From Phaeosaccion multiseriatum (Eukaryota > Ochrophyta, other classes), in the NCBI GenBank assembly GCA_965112735.1, contig OZ218951.1, positions 1,984,001 through 2,048,000 of the forward strand: 64,000 bases of DNA, read 5' to 3'. The notes beneath the pieces are model-generated. The model saw nothing but the letters and a program-made list of their open reading frames with translations, had not been told where the DNA came from and searched no databases. This document shows positions 43,322-55,400 of this stretch, piece after piece; position 1 is the stretch's first letter; every line of letters begins with the position of its first letter. A program made the position numbers and the translations under genes.

Positions 43322-45651
43322 ATGACGTCCTTTAGCAAAGAGAAGAAGGGCAGGGGTAGAGTGATTCAACTGCTCCACTTTGCTCAATCAATCCTCGTCG
43401 ACGCAGCCGTCCAATGCGCGGATCAGCTGGAGCGCTGCTCGTTCCGGTTGAGCCTGCAGGACGATGTCAGCGTGCAGGGTAAGGGGTTGGTGGCTTGTGT
43501 GGGATCACTTCTTAGAGACACGTCTTGACCCAAGCAAACCTTTCTGTCCGCCTAATTATGACAGGTATTCTCCGCGATTACGTGGTTTCATGCATCCAGC
43601 TTATAGGCAAGTGCAGTATGAAGGCCGGGGGAACGGGGGGGGGGGGGGTTGCGTGAAGCAGCGGAGGGCTTTCTTGCCCATCCAAACATTGATTTTTCCC
43701 TCCTTTCTCTGGCTGCACTTCAATCCACAGACGAGGCCTGCAGACTTTTGCCCCGGGATGACAAGGAGCAGCTGTGGCTTGCTTCTGGAGTCCTGGGGCT
43801 TCCCCACGAGGTGAGACGTCGGAAGAAGGGGCAAAAGAGGGAGGGGGGGGGGGTGCTCTGGAGAACGTGAGAAGGAGGGCAGTTTTGCTACGGTTCTTAC
43901 CGTGCATGCAATGACCAATGTATGGGTTCTGCTGCTCCTACTGCTGTTGCTGCCCCAGGGGATGGCGGTGGAAGAGCCGGCGTGGGATGACGTGTTCCAT
44001 CAAGCCTACAAAGAGCACGTCGCCGCATTCTATGAAGAGCGGACTGGAGAGGAGCGCTTGTCTCCCCCCTCCCCTTCCAGTGGTGACGGCCGCCGTTACC
44101 GGCTGGGGGAGCCCCTCAAAGGCACCAAGGTGAGCCCGCTGACAGAGATGTTCGGCGTGGACGCGGAGGAGCTGACCGAGGCCCAAGTGACCAACGGCAT
44201 CACCATCGTGCATAACATTATGAGCGATCTCAAGAAGCAGGTGAGTGAGTGCGGGGGTGTGGTGCTGGTACGGGTTGCTGCCTCTGCCCCCTCTACTCGA
44301 GACCGTGTGAGTGTGTATGTGTGCGTGTGTATGTGTGTGTATGCCTCTGAGCCAATGACTTCATTCATTTCCATCTCTTCCCTTCCTTTCCCTGCGGACT
44401 GCCTGACCAAACAAACTCTCCCTCTGCGTTGCTCCTTGGTGTGCACCCACCCCACCCCTACACACACCCCGCAGCTCATGGACATCTCCGACGCCGAGCT
44501 GAAGGGCATCGGAGACGTCTCTCTCCTTGCCGGCCTCGTACTCGTGCACAGGGCAAGGCTCCTCACCTACCCCTTGTTGGGAGCGCTCACGGGCGTTGAC
44601 TTCTACGCAAGGGCCCGCAGGACCATCGAGCTCATCATGCAGCAGCAGGGCAAGGGGGTGGAAACAGTGGCCAAGAAGGGGTCGAAGCCGAGGGGGCTGC
44701 TGACTGGGGAAGATGACCGCAAGTGTCTGCCCTGGCCCGAGCTTGCTTATCTCGTTAAGGGCAAGGCGGAAGACATCTTGGACAAGGGAGACAAGACGTG
44801 AGTGACTCGTTGGAATGGTAGGGTGGATAGATTGAGTACTGTCCTGTGCTTCCCACTAAGCTTGTAAGTGACCCTGCCCTCCTCCGCCTCGCCCCCTCCC
44901 CCCTACCCTCTACTCTGCTGCGCTCGTCACTGTCACTCTCTCTCTCTCCCTCCCTCTCCCTCTCTCTCTATCTCTCTCTCACACACACACACTCTGTCTC
45001 TCCCTCTCCCTGCAGCTTCCTGGAGTACATCGCCACGCTGTCGTGGGGCCTGCCCGCCACCGGCTTGATGCTGTGGGCAAGCTCTGGCGCCATGGTTTTG
45101 GACACCATGGCTCGAGTGCTCGTGGACACGGGCGTCGGACAAGGGGTGAGTGAGGGCATATGGGCATGTCGCTTGTCCTTCAATCAATCAATCAATCAGT
45201 CAGTCAGTCACTCAGTAGTTACTTTGCTTGCTTTGCCCGTCCTGTGGACAAGCAAGCTCGCTGAGAAACCAAGCACTCTCTCTCTCTCTCTCTCTCCCCC
45301 CCTCTCCTCCCGCTGCCGCTCCATTACTTCATTCTCTTCTCTCCGCTCTCCCCTACCGAGCAGGTGACGGCAGGGGTCGAAGATATCGCCATCCTCGCAC
45401 AGCTCGGGGTCATCTTCACCAAGGTCAGCCTCACGCATGCTGCCAAGTTCTCGTGCCGAGAGTTCGACCGAATGGGCGGCTGGGGTGGTTGCGGCAAGCT
45501 CAGCGTGGGCTTTGTGGCAGGTGTGGTCAAGGATCCCAAGGGGGCGGCCGTGGCGTGTGTGGACACCGTCAAGATGGCAGGAGGGGCGGTGGGGGCGGCG
45601 ATTCGCTGGACAGGTCAGCTTTTTCACTGTCTTAAGGCCAAGCGGGACTAA
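43322..45651 (+). CDS. Unrecognised multi-exon protein
   Basis: Seven proposed exons: 43322-43478, 43565-43606, 43731-43810, 43959-44240, 44475-44797, 45016-45145 and 45364-45651; phases agree, giving about 433 residues. I do not recognise the family. Visible features are a basic start (MTSFSKEKKGRGR), an acidic helix-rich middle (EEPAWDDVFHQAYKEH), a segment DAELKGIGDVSLLAGLVLVH, and two hydrophobic stretches near the C-terminus (around GLPATGLMLWASSGAMV and VGFVAGVVKD), so it may associate with membranes. Exon 2 most likely ends at a GC donor (ATAG|GCAAGT); a GT donor at 43616 also keeps frame. Alternatively, the polypyrimidine tract before 43959 could be coding from an ATG at about 43911, giving a signal-peptide-like start (TNVWVLLLLLLLLPQG) and splitting this into two genes. 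Confidence 0.6.
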
Positions 45652-45680
45652 AGTTGTCGTCACGCACACACTCACACAAG

Positions 45681-45719
<39 letters not shown>

Positions 45720-46943
45720 TACATACATACATACAACACACTCATTGACTTGGTGGGTGGGTGGTGGTGTTACTGTGTGGAGGAGGTGGTCTGTGGATTG
45801 AGGGTCAAGGCTTTAAACGGCAGGCGAGAAAGAGGAGGGGGGGGGTGGTAAAGGAGGAGGGGAGGAGAAGCGTGGCGCCTGTGCGAGGTATGTAAGACTT
45901 GCACACACCATGCGATGTGTCTTCATTGGAGAATAGAGTGTATATAGACAGCTGGACAGCCGGACAGCTGGACACAACATGGGTGTGGGCTGACTCGGGG
46001 CTTCTTGTCCAACGTAACGTGGGGAGCTGTGCGCAACACCCAACAGGTGAGCGGCACAGCACTAAGAATAAGAACAAGAACAAAATGACATATGGAGGGG
46101 AGGCGGGATGGAGGCTTGTAACGCTCTCAACGCCTTGACGGAGGGGGATGAGGAGGAGCAGGAGCAGGAGGAGGAGGAGGAAGGGGGAAGGGGGCCGGGG
46201 AAAGAATGACCAAGACATAGAGTAGAGCAACGAGTCGAAGGATCGATCGACGGGGGGGTCGCTGAGCAAGTGCAAAAACAAATAGGTCAAGAACAGTACA
46301 AGACCGATCGCTTGCACTCTACATACGTGTTCTTATGTATGTGTGTGTGTATGTATGTAAGGTACGGCATGTGTACGGGAGGGAGGGGTGAAGGGCAGGC
46401 AGCGCGGGCTAAGCAGCACCGCAGAATGGGTACTACACCCCGACCTTTCCTTGTGCGTGCGTCTCTTCCTTGTTATGCATAATATATTATATATGTATAC
46501 ATCACGCTTATTCGTACGTTCGGGGCGTGGACTTGCCTCCTGCTGTCGCCGCGGTGCATCGCCCTCTATGGTTTCCTTGTCCTCCTGGCTTGTTTGGGGG
46601 GACGGGGGGGGGGGAGGGCACTGGAATACGCAAGGAATGAGGCCCTCTACTCACTTACTCAATTACTTCGTGCACTATTTAGCACAATCGAACTGCGACC
46701 TGCGCTTTCCGCTAGACTGTACGCGTTTGACTTGTCTGCACACACTCAGACAGACACGCCTTTGTTACCTTCTCTTCAGCTTCCCTCCTCGCTGCTGCAC
46801 CAAGCTGAAGCGAAGAGCAAGGCTTGCCCTTCCCGGCAGGAGGGCAGGACACGCGCTCATCCATCTGCTTCCACTCTACAAAGTAATGATCTCCCCCACA
46901 TTTCTTCGTCCGTAGCACCACAAGGGGCACCCTGCAGATACAG

Positions 46944-46999
<56 letters not shown>

Positions 47000-47189
47000 G
47001 GTCCCTCTCAGAGAGTCACACAGTAGACCGTTCCAACGCAGTAACGGTGCCCCCGCCCCTCCTTTTGTCTGCCCAGCCTACCCAGCAGCAGCCCCACTAC
47101 GTCTCTCTGATCCGATTTCTGACTGCTGCCTCCTCACTCAGCGCATGCCCTCACTCTCCCGTCGAGCTGCTCGAGGACTCAACTGATCA
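45652..47189. other. Intergenic with CA, CATA and GA repeats
   Basis: (CA)n at about 45683-45722, a GGA-rich patch at about 46140-46200 and a (GA)n run at about 46950-46997. Long frames here are low complexity and not credible. No gene recognised. Confidence 0.55.
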
Positions 47190-47640
47190 AGCCAAGACTC
47201 CCATGGACCACAGGTCACCTCCTGCCTTATCGCTGGAAGTACGTGCACACCCTCGCGCGTCGCCCTCATCCTCGCAGTCACAGGGGCGGCCATTGTATTG
47301 TACCCACTGCTTGATGTCTTCAAAAAACTCCCTCATCCCCGCATCGGTCCACCCCGCCGTGCTGATGTGTGGCAGCGTCCCCGGGCATGAGTATCTGTCC
47401 CATGGACACATGACGCTCTCGGACCGCAGCCCAACATTGGTAGGCTCCTGGCACCATGGACAGCGTCAACACACAATTTTTTTTCCCAATGGTACAGATC
47501 ACGAGCGTTTGCATGCAGCCAGCGCAGCAATACAGCAATAGCAAAATAAATAGAAGCAAGCTGTGGGAAAATGAGAAATGAATAAAGAAGTTGGTGATGG
47601 AGCGTCGCATCTGTGAAGTGTTCTCGACCGCTGCCGACTG
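47190..47640 (-). pseudogene. Relic of an F-box/ankyrin-like gene
   Basis: Minus-strand frames include ERHVSM and FEDIKQWVQYNGRPCDCED, matching in order the plus-strand pieces ERHVSM and FEDMKRWAHANGLPCNCEN of the pseudogene at 28030-28838. The parts lie in different frames. It is a decayed copy just upstream of the CHORD gene. Confidence 0.5.
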
Positions 47641-47714
47641 CGCCTTCCGATCGCCTTCCCAACCCAACGACTTGTGGCATAGGATATCGGCATAGAGAAC
47701 AATAGGCAAAGAAA

Positions 47715-49760
47715 ATGGTGAAGGTCTTCGTGCACTATGAGGAGGGTTCGGATGCCGAGCTGCACACTGTACTCAAGCTCACGCTGCCAAAGAAGTGGGC
47801 CACGGAGAGCCCTGTCAAAGTGATGGAGGTGAGGATGGTGAAGAAAGCGGAGCAGGGGGGAGGGAGGGGGGGACAATGAGTGGAACAGGGAAAGGGGTGG
47901 CAGGCAGGGAGTGTGGATCTGTCGTAACGGAAGGGACAAGGGAGAGGAGCGAGGGGGGGTTGAGGAGGGATAAAGAGCACGACAAAAAAAAAGTGCGTTA
48001 GTCGTTCTCTCCGCATAGCACTTGGGTGAGAGTGAGCCAACTGCTGCGACGGGCTTGGAGAGGTTTATTTTGACCTCTTTTACCTCTTTCTTCTCCTCTC
48101 CCCTCCCCCTAACCTTTCAATCTCTTTTCCTTACCGGCCGCCTTATGGGTCACTCACTGACTTGACTGCAGCTCTTCCTGGACACGTACAATGGACGTAA
48201 GCCAGAAAACAAGCTGGACTTGGCGGACTACCACTTAGAGACGGCCAGGTATGGTGCGGTATAGTATGATTTGGCCTTCGCATCCATCCAGCGTGGAGGA
48301 GGTGGAGGGGGGGGAGGGGGGGCTCAGGGGCGGGGACGTCCCTGTCCTGGATAGGAGGCTCTTCACGCCTTGTATCGTGTGCATCTGCCGACCTAGGGGA
48401 CGTGATGCCCAGCCCCTTGGAGCTGGTGACCTGGGCATTTAATCGATACCTCCTTTGGTACAATCGTGCACTACCACTTTGTTGCGTTTCTCTTTTCGTT
48501 TTTTGTTTTTTTTTAATATATATATACTCACACACACACAGAGAGAGAGAGAGTGAGAGGGACAGAGAAGGAAGTGGCACGTGTTGACCCTCCACACCTC
48601 CACCCGCTCCCCTTCCCCCTCCCCTCCTCGTTCCTTCCACACCTCCACTCCTTGTGTCACCACCCCCTCCGCCTGACCACGATCAGTGGCATCACCCTCG
48701 CGCATGGCGACGTCATCGGAGAGTGCATGGCCGAGAAGAACGGCGCCTTCTTCGTGCGAAAGGGGCCCACCCTAGAGACCGGACCCTTCCGAGAGGAAGC
48801 AGCCAAGGCAGCAGCAGCGGCGGCCGAGGCAGAGGCAGAGGCAGAGGCAGAGGCCGCAGCAGTGGCGGCGGCAGCGGTGGAGGCGGATCGGGCAGCCGCG
48901 GCGGCACTACAAAAGAAGAGAGACGATCAGGCGGGCAAGGTGCGGTGCCGGAACTTTGGCTGCAATCAATTCTTCGACGAGGCGGAAAACAGGTGCGTGC
49001 GTGTGGGGCGTGCGTGTGTGCGTGCGTGTGTGCGTGCGTGGGATCTCTACAGTGGGGATGGTCAGAAGGCGTGTTTGTCTCTCTCTCTGTCTCAGGCATA
49101 CTCTCCACTCGTTCCTTTCTCATGGGTAACGGTTCTTGTCTCTCTAATTTTGTGTCGTGGTATTCCCTCCCTCTATTTCTGGGCTCTCGTTCTCTCTCTC
49201 TCTGTGTGTGTGTGTGTATATATGTGTGTATATATGTGTGTATGTGTGTATGTGTATGTGGTGTGTGCGGAGCAGCGACCCCACTGCCTGCGGTCACCAC
49301 ACGAAACCGCCCATCTTCCATGACACCAAGAAGGGCTGGGGCTGCTGCGAAAAGCGAGTGTACGACTGGGAAGAGTTCCAGGTGAGGGAGGGAGGGAGGA
49401 AGGGGAGGGAGGGAGGGAGGGGAGGGAGGGAGGGAGGGAGGGAGGGAGGGAGGGAGAGAGGGACGGAGGGAGGGACGGAGGAGGGACGGAGGGAGGAAGG
49501 CAGGCAGGGAGGGAGGGAGGGAGGGAGAGAGAGAGGGAGAGAGGGAGGGACGGAGGGAGGAAGGCAGGGAGGGAGGGAGGGAGAGAGAGAGGGAGAGAGG
49601 GAGGGAGGGAGTGATTTGGCGCTTAAAATCGATGGATGGGGCGGTGGTTTGAATGGATTAGACAAGCAAGCAGGCGAATGGCGGACTGGACAGCCCATTC
49701 CTTACACAGACGCACTTGGACTGACCTTGCCGCTTACTCTCCCACTCTGGGTGTGTGTCT

Positions 49761-49825
<65 letters not shown>

Positions 49826-51458
49826 TCGCTCCCCCTCCCCCCCTCTACAGGCGCTCCCCACCTGCAGCAGAGGCCGGCACAGCTCCGTCCCGCCTGTAGA
49901 GGCTCCCTCTTCCTCGCCTGACGCTAACGCCACCGCCGTCGCCGCTGCTCTCCCGCTCAAGTCCATTTCCGACTACAACAAGGTGAGGGAGCTTACGTAA
50001 GAATGTATGTGTGTGTGTGGGGGGGGGGGGGGGTGCGTGCATGCCCAGCGGCGGCGAAGGAGGGCATAAGACTGGCGTTTCGTTTCGGTTTTTCTTCTTC
50101 TGTTCTGCCTTCCCTTGCGTCCGTACCTTCTTGTTTGCTCTTGTCTCCCCCTCCCCCTCCCCCCTACCCCCCCCCCTGTTAGCTCCCTCTCCTTCTGTCT
50201 CTCCATCCCCGACCCACTTTCTCCGCAACACCGAACACGAAACACGCTAAATCACACACCCTCCTCCTCCTCTTCCTCTTCCTCCTCCTCCTCCTCCTCC
50301 TCCTCCTCCTCCTCCTCCTCCTCCTCCTCCTCCTCCTCCTCCTCCTTACTGTCTCAAAAGTCGAATCCAAACGCTGTAACCGCCGCGAGCTCGGCTGTGA
50401 AGACCGTCATGGAGAAGCCCAAGTGCACGAGGAGAGAGGACGGTACAGCATCGTGCATCAACAAGGGTGAGAAAGCCTCACTACTTTACTCATTGACTGA
50501 GAGACTGACTGAGAGACTGACTGAGTGACTGACTGAGAGACTGACTGAGAGACTGACTGAGAGACTGACTGAGTGACTGACTGAGTGAATGACTGAGAGA
50601 CTGACTGAGAGACTGACTGAGAGACTGACTGAGAGATTGACTAAGAGACTGACTGAGAGACTGACTGAGAGACTGACTGAGTGACTGACTGAGAGACTGA
50701 CTGAGAGACTGACTGAGTGACTGACTGAGAGACTGACTGAGAGACTGACTGAGAGACTGACTGAGAGACTGACTGGAGACTGACTGAGAGACTGACTGAG
50801 AGACTGACTGAGAGATTGACTGATAGACTGACTGAGAGACTGACTGAGAGACTGACTGAGAGACTGACTGAGACTGACTGAGTGAGTGTGCATGCGGATG
50901 TGGATGATGATGATACTGATGATGATGATTGTTGGCTGATCGGCGCTCAAGCGAGCAAGTGCTCCCTCCCTTCCTTCCATCCTTCCCTTCCCTTCTGTCT
51001 CTTTTGTTCTGTCTGTATCGCTCAGGCTGCCAGAAGGACTTTGTGGTCGCCGACAATCACGCCACAGCCTGTACCTACCACGTCCAGGTATATGGGTGAC
51101 AGCTTTGGTTGACAGCTTGGGTCATTGTTGGTGATGATGAGGACGATGCTGCGTCGTCTGCTCTGTTTCTGTTCCGTTTCTGTTTCTGCTCTGTTTCTGT
51201 TCAGTTTCTGTTGCTCTGTTTCTGTTTCTGCTCTGTTTCAGGGCGGCTTTCTCACGCCCCACCCGCCGCCCCTCTCCCCCCCTCCTCCTTCCTAATCAAC
51301 TGCCATCAACTGCCATCCGTCAGGGCCCTGTGTTCCACGACACCGGCAAGTATTGGGCGTGCTGCCCCGGCGTGGTGAAGTACGACTTTGAAGACTTCAC
51401 AAACATCAAGGGGTGCACCACCGGGTACCACAACGACGGAAGCGGCGACCACTACTGA
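47715..51458 (+). CDS. CHORD-domain protein (two CHORDs), HSP90 co-chaperone type
   Basis: Eight exons: 47715-47828, 48172-48248, 48687-48992, 49276-49381, 49851-49982, 50361-50466, 51026-51087 and 51324-51458; GT-AG, phases consistent; 345 residues. CHORD zinc-binding modules chelate two zincs with Cys/His and contact HSP90 and SGT1. CHORD 1 runs about 151-211 (C151, C156, C171, H173/H174, then FHDTKKGWGCC and C206/H211); CHORD 2 about 277-340 (C277, C282, C-x-YH, FHDTGKYWACC, GCTTGYH). An Ala/Glu-rich helix (about 95-140) separates CHORD 1 from a conserved-looking N-terminal domain (MVKVFVHYEEGS...). No CS domain follows, so it resembles plant RAR1 more than animal CHORDC1. Introns hold large repeats. 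Confidence 0.9.
49383..49612. repeat. (GGGA)n array at the 5' end of CHORD intron 4
   Basis: Starts inside the splice donor (GTGAGGGAGGG) and runs about 230 bp with GGCA and GACG interruptions. The same intron ends with (CTCA)n at about 49757-49825 before the acceptor. Confidence 0.85.
50263..50345. repeat. (CCT)n array before CHORD exon 6
   Basis: A triplet array ending 15 bp before the acceptor at 50360; it serves as the polypyrimidine tract. Confidence 0.85.
50492..50880. repeat. 12-bp minisatellite (GACTGACTGAGA) in CHORD intron 6
   Basis: Roughly 32 copies of a 12-bp unit with variants GACTGAGT and GATTGACT. Units are mixed in short higher-order groups. There are no spacers, so it is not a CRISPR-like array. 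Confidence 0.9.
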
Positions 51459-52490
51459 CGGAATGAATTCCATATTGATTCATTCTTTTGAAGTACCACA
51501 ACCACAGAAGCCGATCGCAATGGGGAATTGGTTCACATTGATTCATTCCCCGCCACAACGACGGAAACGGCGAGCAATGCTGACGACTGACGACTGGGAA
51601 GACTGATGGGGGGAAAATGCGTTCACTCATGCTTTTTTCTTTTTGCACCACAACGGCGCTTGGATAGGACCGCTCCTCCTGGCGGAATGATGCGCCGCTA
51701 TGGCACCGCTATGGCGCCGCTTTGGCACGGCTATAGCGTCTGATGCATCATGAGCTAAGCGGCGGGAGGGATTCTTTCTGTCATTCAAGAGAGCAGCGTT
51801 TTTGTGCCCCACTAGCCGAGGGGGGGGGGGGCAACGGGAGCGTGGGTGGGCCGCACCGAGCAAAGACTTTTAAGTTTGCATGTGCGTTTCTTGTCCGATG
51901 GCCGTTTCGTGTCAACCGACACAACGTGTATTTCTTACTCCTTACAGTACTTTTAAATTCTGAAAAAATGAGTGCTTTGTTCTCTCCAAGAGCCGCACAC
52001 TGGGTGCTTCTCCTCCCTGCCTGGTGCTGGCACGGCCTGTGTATAGCCTGCGTGTAGCGTGTCCTGTCCGCCTACGACAACACCGTGCCCACATGACTAC
52101 TTCCCCCTCCCCACCCCCACAAAATTCCTCCCCGCCCTACTCATTAATACTAGCCTACAGTCAAAGCACACACTCGTGCGAAATACACAAACCATCCATC
52201 GGCACGCACGCACACACACACACACCCAGCACGAGCATGTTACAGTTGCATCGTTACAGCCACCCTTCCCCTCCCGCCGATGGATCCATCTCCTAAGTAG
52301 GCAGAAATGTAAGTATATAGAAGGCGAGAGTGAGAGACAGAGAGAGAGGTGATGCCTCTTGCTCCCTCTCCTCCTCCTCCTCCTCCTCCCCGCCCCGGGT
52401 ATATGCCCATACCATGCACCCGGGCATATGGGCATATCACATCACAGCTTTTCGGCCGCCCCTCACCCCCCTCTTCCCCTCACTGTCCCC
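51459..52490. other. Convergent 3' intergenic region
   Basis: Between the stops of the CHORD gene (+) and the large ankyrin gene (-). Just after the CHORD stop, parts of its last codons recur (CCACAACGACGGAA at about 51553, AGTACCACAACCACAGAAG at about 51491). The rest has G-runs at about 51820 and CACA repeats at about 52205. No gene recognised. Confidence 0.5.
52401..52437. terminator. Inverted repeat between convergent genes
   Basis: ATATGCCCATA (52401-52411) pairs perfectly with TATGGGCATAT (52427-52437) across a 15-base loop. It lies 54 bp downstream of the minus gene's stop. It could form a hairpin in transcripts of either gene; a role in 3' end formation is a guess from position. Confidence 0.4.
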
Positions 52491-55400
52491 TCAATGTTCG
52501 CTCGGGCTCTCAAAGCGTGCGATAAGGTTGCCGATCTTTCGTCCGCTCACTGCCGCCTGCAGCCCTGGAGACGTGGTGCCAATGGGAGGCCTTCCTTTTG
52601 AGCCCCCGCCGCCGCCGCCACCGACGCTGATGCTGTTGCCGCTGATGGAGATGCTGCTCACATTGCTCTTGCGGCCGACGCTGCTGATCTTGCTGCTGCT
52701 GCTGCTGCTGCTGCTCCTGTTGTTGGGGTTCGTGTTCTCGAGGTTTGCCTGCTCCCCCCCCTCTACGCCCCCTTCTTGCTGCTCCCCCCCCTTGCCTTTG
52801 CCTTGGTTGACGCTCAACCCATCGCCCTCATCGGGAAGAGCGTCGTCCTGACACCTGCCACCGCTGCTGTCCCTGCTGCTGCTGGTGTCAGGACTGGCCA
52901 TAGCACTGCCCATACCCATAAGACTGCTGCTGACACTGGCCCCACTCACCCCGAGCCTGCTGTGCCTGTGCTTGAGGCTCGTGGCGGGGGTGTAGAAGCT
53001 CCTGGCCGCCATGGCCTTAATCCGCTTCTCTTTGGTGCTGGGAGTGGCAAAGCCTTCCGCCATCCGTACCGCCCCCTCGACAGTGGCAGTGCTACTTCTC
53101 GCACCCCCTTCACCACCCCCTTCACCACCACCACCCCCAGCAGCAGTAGTAGTACCATCCGCTCTGTCGTCCACGTCGCCCTCGACATCGCTGTCGGCAG
53201 AGTCGTAACCGTCGTCACCGCTGCTGCTGTCGTCGTCATCCCCGAAGCCAATATTGAGTTGGTCGTACTCCACCTCGTCGCCAGAAGTGTCGTCGTACGG
53301 ACAGGGGGAGGGGCAGGGGGAGGGTGAGGAGGCAAAGGGACAGGGAGAGGAAGGAGCGGAGCCACAGGATAGCGCCCGAGCCGCTTCAGCCACAGGACTA
53401 CGCACAGCAGCCGAAGGAGGAGGCGAGGACGAATGAGTATTCGGTTGACGCCCGCGTGCTACCACTCCCTTGGCCGGGGTAGCGATGCGAGGCCTCCGGC
53501 GGGGGCTCTTGCTGCGACGAGGGCTGCGGCTGCTGCTGCGGTTGAAGCTGCATCGCCGGATAAGGGCAGCCGCCGGGGAAGGAGAGCGAGACGAAGGGGC
53601 AGCTCCACCCCCTCCCCGCCGTGATGAGGAGGAGGGGTTAGGGGAGGAACTGCTTCCCCGCCTGCTGGCGAGACCCTCGTACACGCGAGACAAAAGCCCC
53701 TTCTTGCTGCCGCCCTTGGAGCTTGAAGCGTCGCCGACTTCCCCCCCTGGTCCCTCCTCCTGCCCTTGGCCTTGCCCACTGATGCCGCTGTTGGTGCAAG
53801 GACTGGGACAGAGACTGCCGCTGCTACCCACCGCCTCCCCAACCGTCGCCCCTGACCCCGCCATGTGGCTCACCCCTCTGCCCAGAGGGCTGCGGCTGCT
53901 GCGGCGCCTCATTCGAACCATCTGCGTAATGGTGTCGTCGTCTTTCCGCCCGTCGAGCACCATGGGCAGCGGCACCACGCTCTCTCCATTCTCTCCATTC
54001 TCATCCGCACAGCTGTCGCCGCTTCGTCCGCTGGTGGCAGCGGCCACAGCCGCCGGCGAGAGTCCGCCCTCCTTACCCTCGGCCCCCGCATGAAGCTCCT
54101 TGCTGTCCTTCCCACTGCCCTTCTCGCTGCTCTCGCGGCGGTTGAGGGAGGAGCGGGCCATAGCCGTGCCAAATCCCCTGCTGATACTGCTGTCGCGGCG
54201 CGACTGGGGCGAGGCAAAGCGAGAGTCAACGCCATCACCATCGGCCTCACTGGACAGGGAGACGGCCACAGCAGGAAGACCAGTTGGTGATGCAGCCGCG
54301 TCAGCAGCAATCACGCCCTCCTCTTCATCCTCTGCAGTCGTCGCCGCTGTGACTTCGCCGTCGTCACACACCACTTTGCCCCCGTGACCGGGCTCTGCAC
54401 AATCACTCTCACATGTAACAACTGCTGCCTTAACACCAATTGCTGCTTCTGCTGCTGCCGCCGCAGTTGTCTCGTCGGTTTCAATCTCGGTGTCGCGGGC
54501 AGTGCCAATCGTAAGCGCCAATAAGTCGGCCTCTGAAGGTGACGAAACGTCTTCCTCCTCTGCCTCCTCACTTTCCGCCCCTGCGCCTACCCCATTCCCA
54601 CCTGTTGCTACTGTATCACCAACTGCTGCAGCGGCCTCAGCGGTGCGATCGCTCGACACCGTCACTGTGGCGCTGTGCTCGTCGTCGCTCGCCGCGTCTA
54701 CCAAAGTATCCTCCTCCTCCACGCCACCCGTGGCCGCCTCCACCGCCTCCGGAGCAACCACGTCACCCCCCTCCTCCTTCTCCTTCTCTTCCTCCACTTC
54801 CTCAGTCACACCCGGTGGTGAATGAGCGGTCGCTTCAGTGACCTCCTCGGCGGCATCAACGTCGGCGGTATCCGTGGTATGAGTGGTGGCACCGGATGCG
54901 GCGGGAGAGCGTGCATCGTCATCATCATCATCACCACCATCGACAGTTGCTTCAGCTTCACTCTCTCCTCCCCTCACTGGGCTAGGGCAAGAGTCCTCCG
55001 AAGCAACCGCATGCGCCACCGTAACCGCGTAGTCGGCGTGTGTCTTGATCTGGAAGCTGCTCGCCCTCTCCGTCATCAACCGCAAGTCCCCCTCCTCCTC
55101 CTCCGGTTGGTCACCCACGTCCTCGCCCTTGTCGTCGCCATTGGTGTCGCCGCTGACAGGAGGAGGAGGAGGGGGAGGCATCTGCATGCCCATGTCAACA
55201 TCGCTCTCCACTGCGTTTCCCTCTGCTGGTGCTGCTGCTGTGGCCTCACCCCCTCCGTGTGCATCGAGAGTGAGCGCAGCGCTTTTGTCGGCGCTCTGGC
55301 CCTCGGCGTGCACCACTTCACTGACTTCACTCCTCGGCTGTTCCTCTTCTACTGCCGTCTCTTCCTCATCCTCGTCCACTGCCATCTGCGCCATGTCTGC

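Noticed and set aside
46594-47541. A 315-residue plus-strand frame
   Set aside because: It runs through a (GA)n array, shows no motif and overlaps the minus-strand relic; no splice or start support.
50492-50880. Possible CRISPR-like array
   Set aside because: Units are contiguous 12-bp tandem repeats with no unique spacers, inside a eukaryotic intron.
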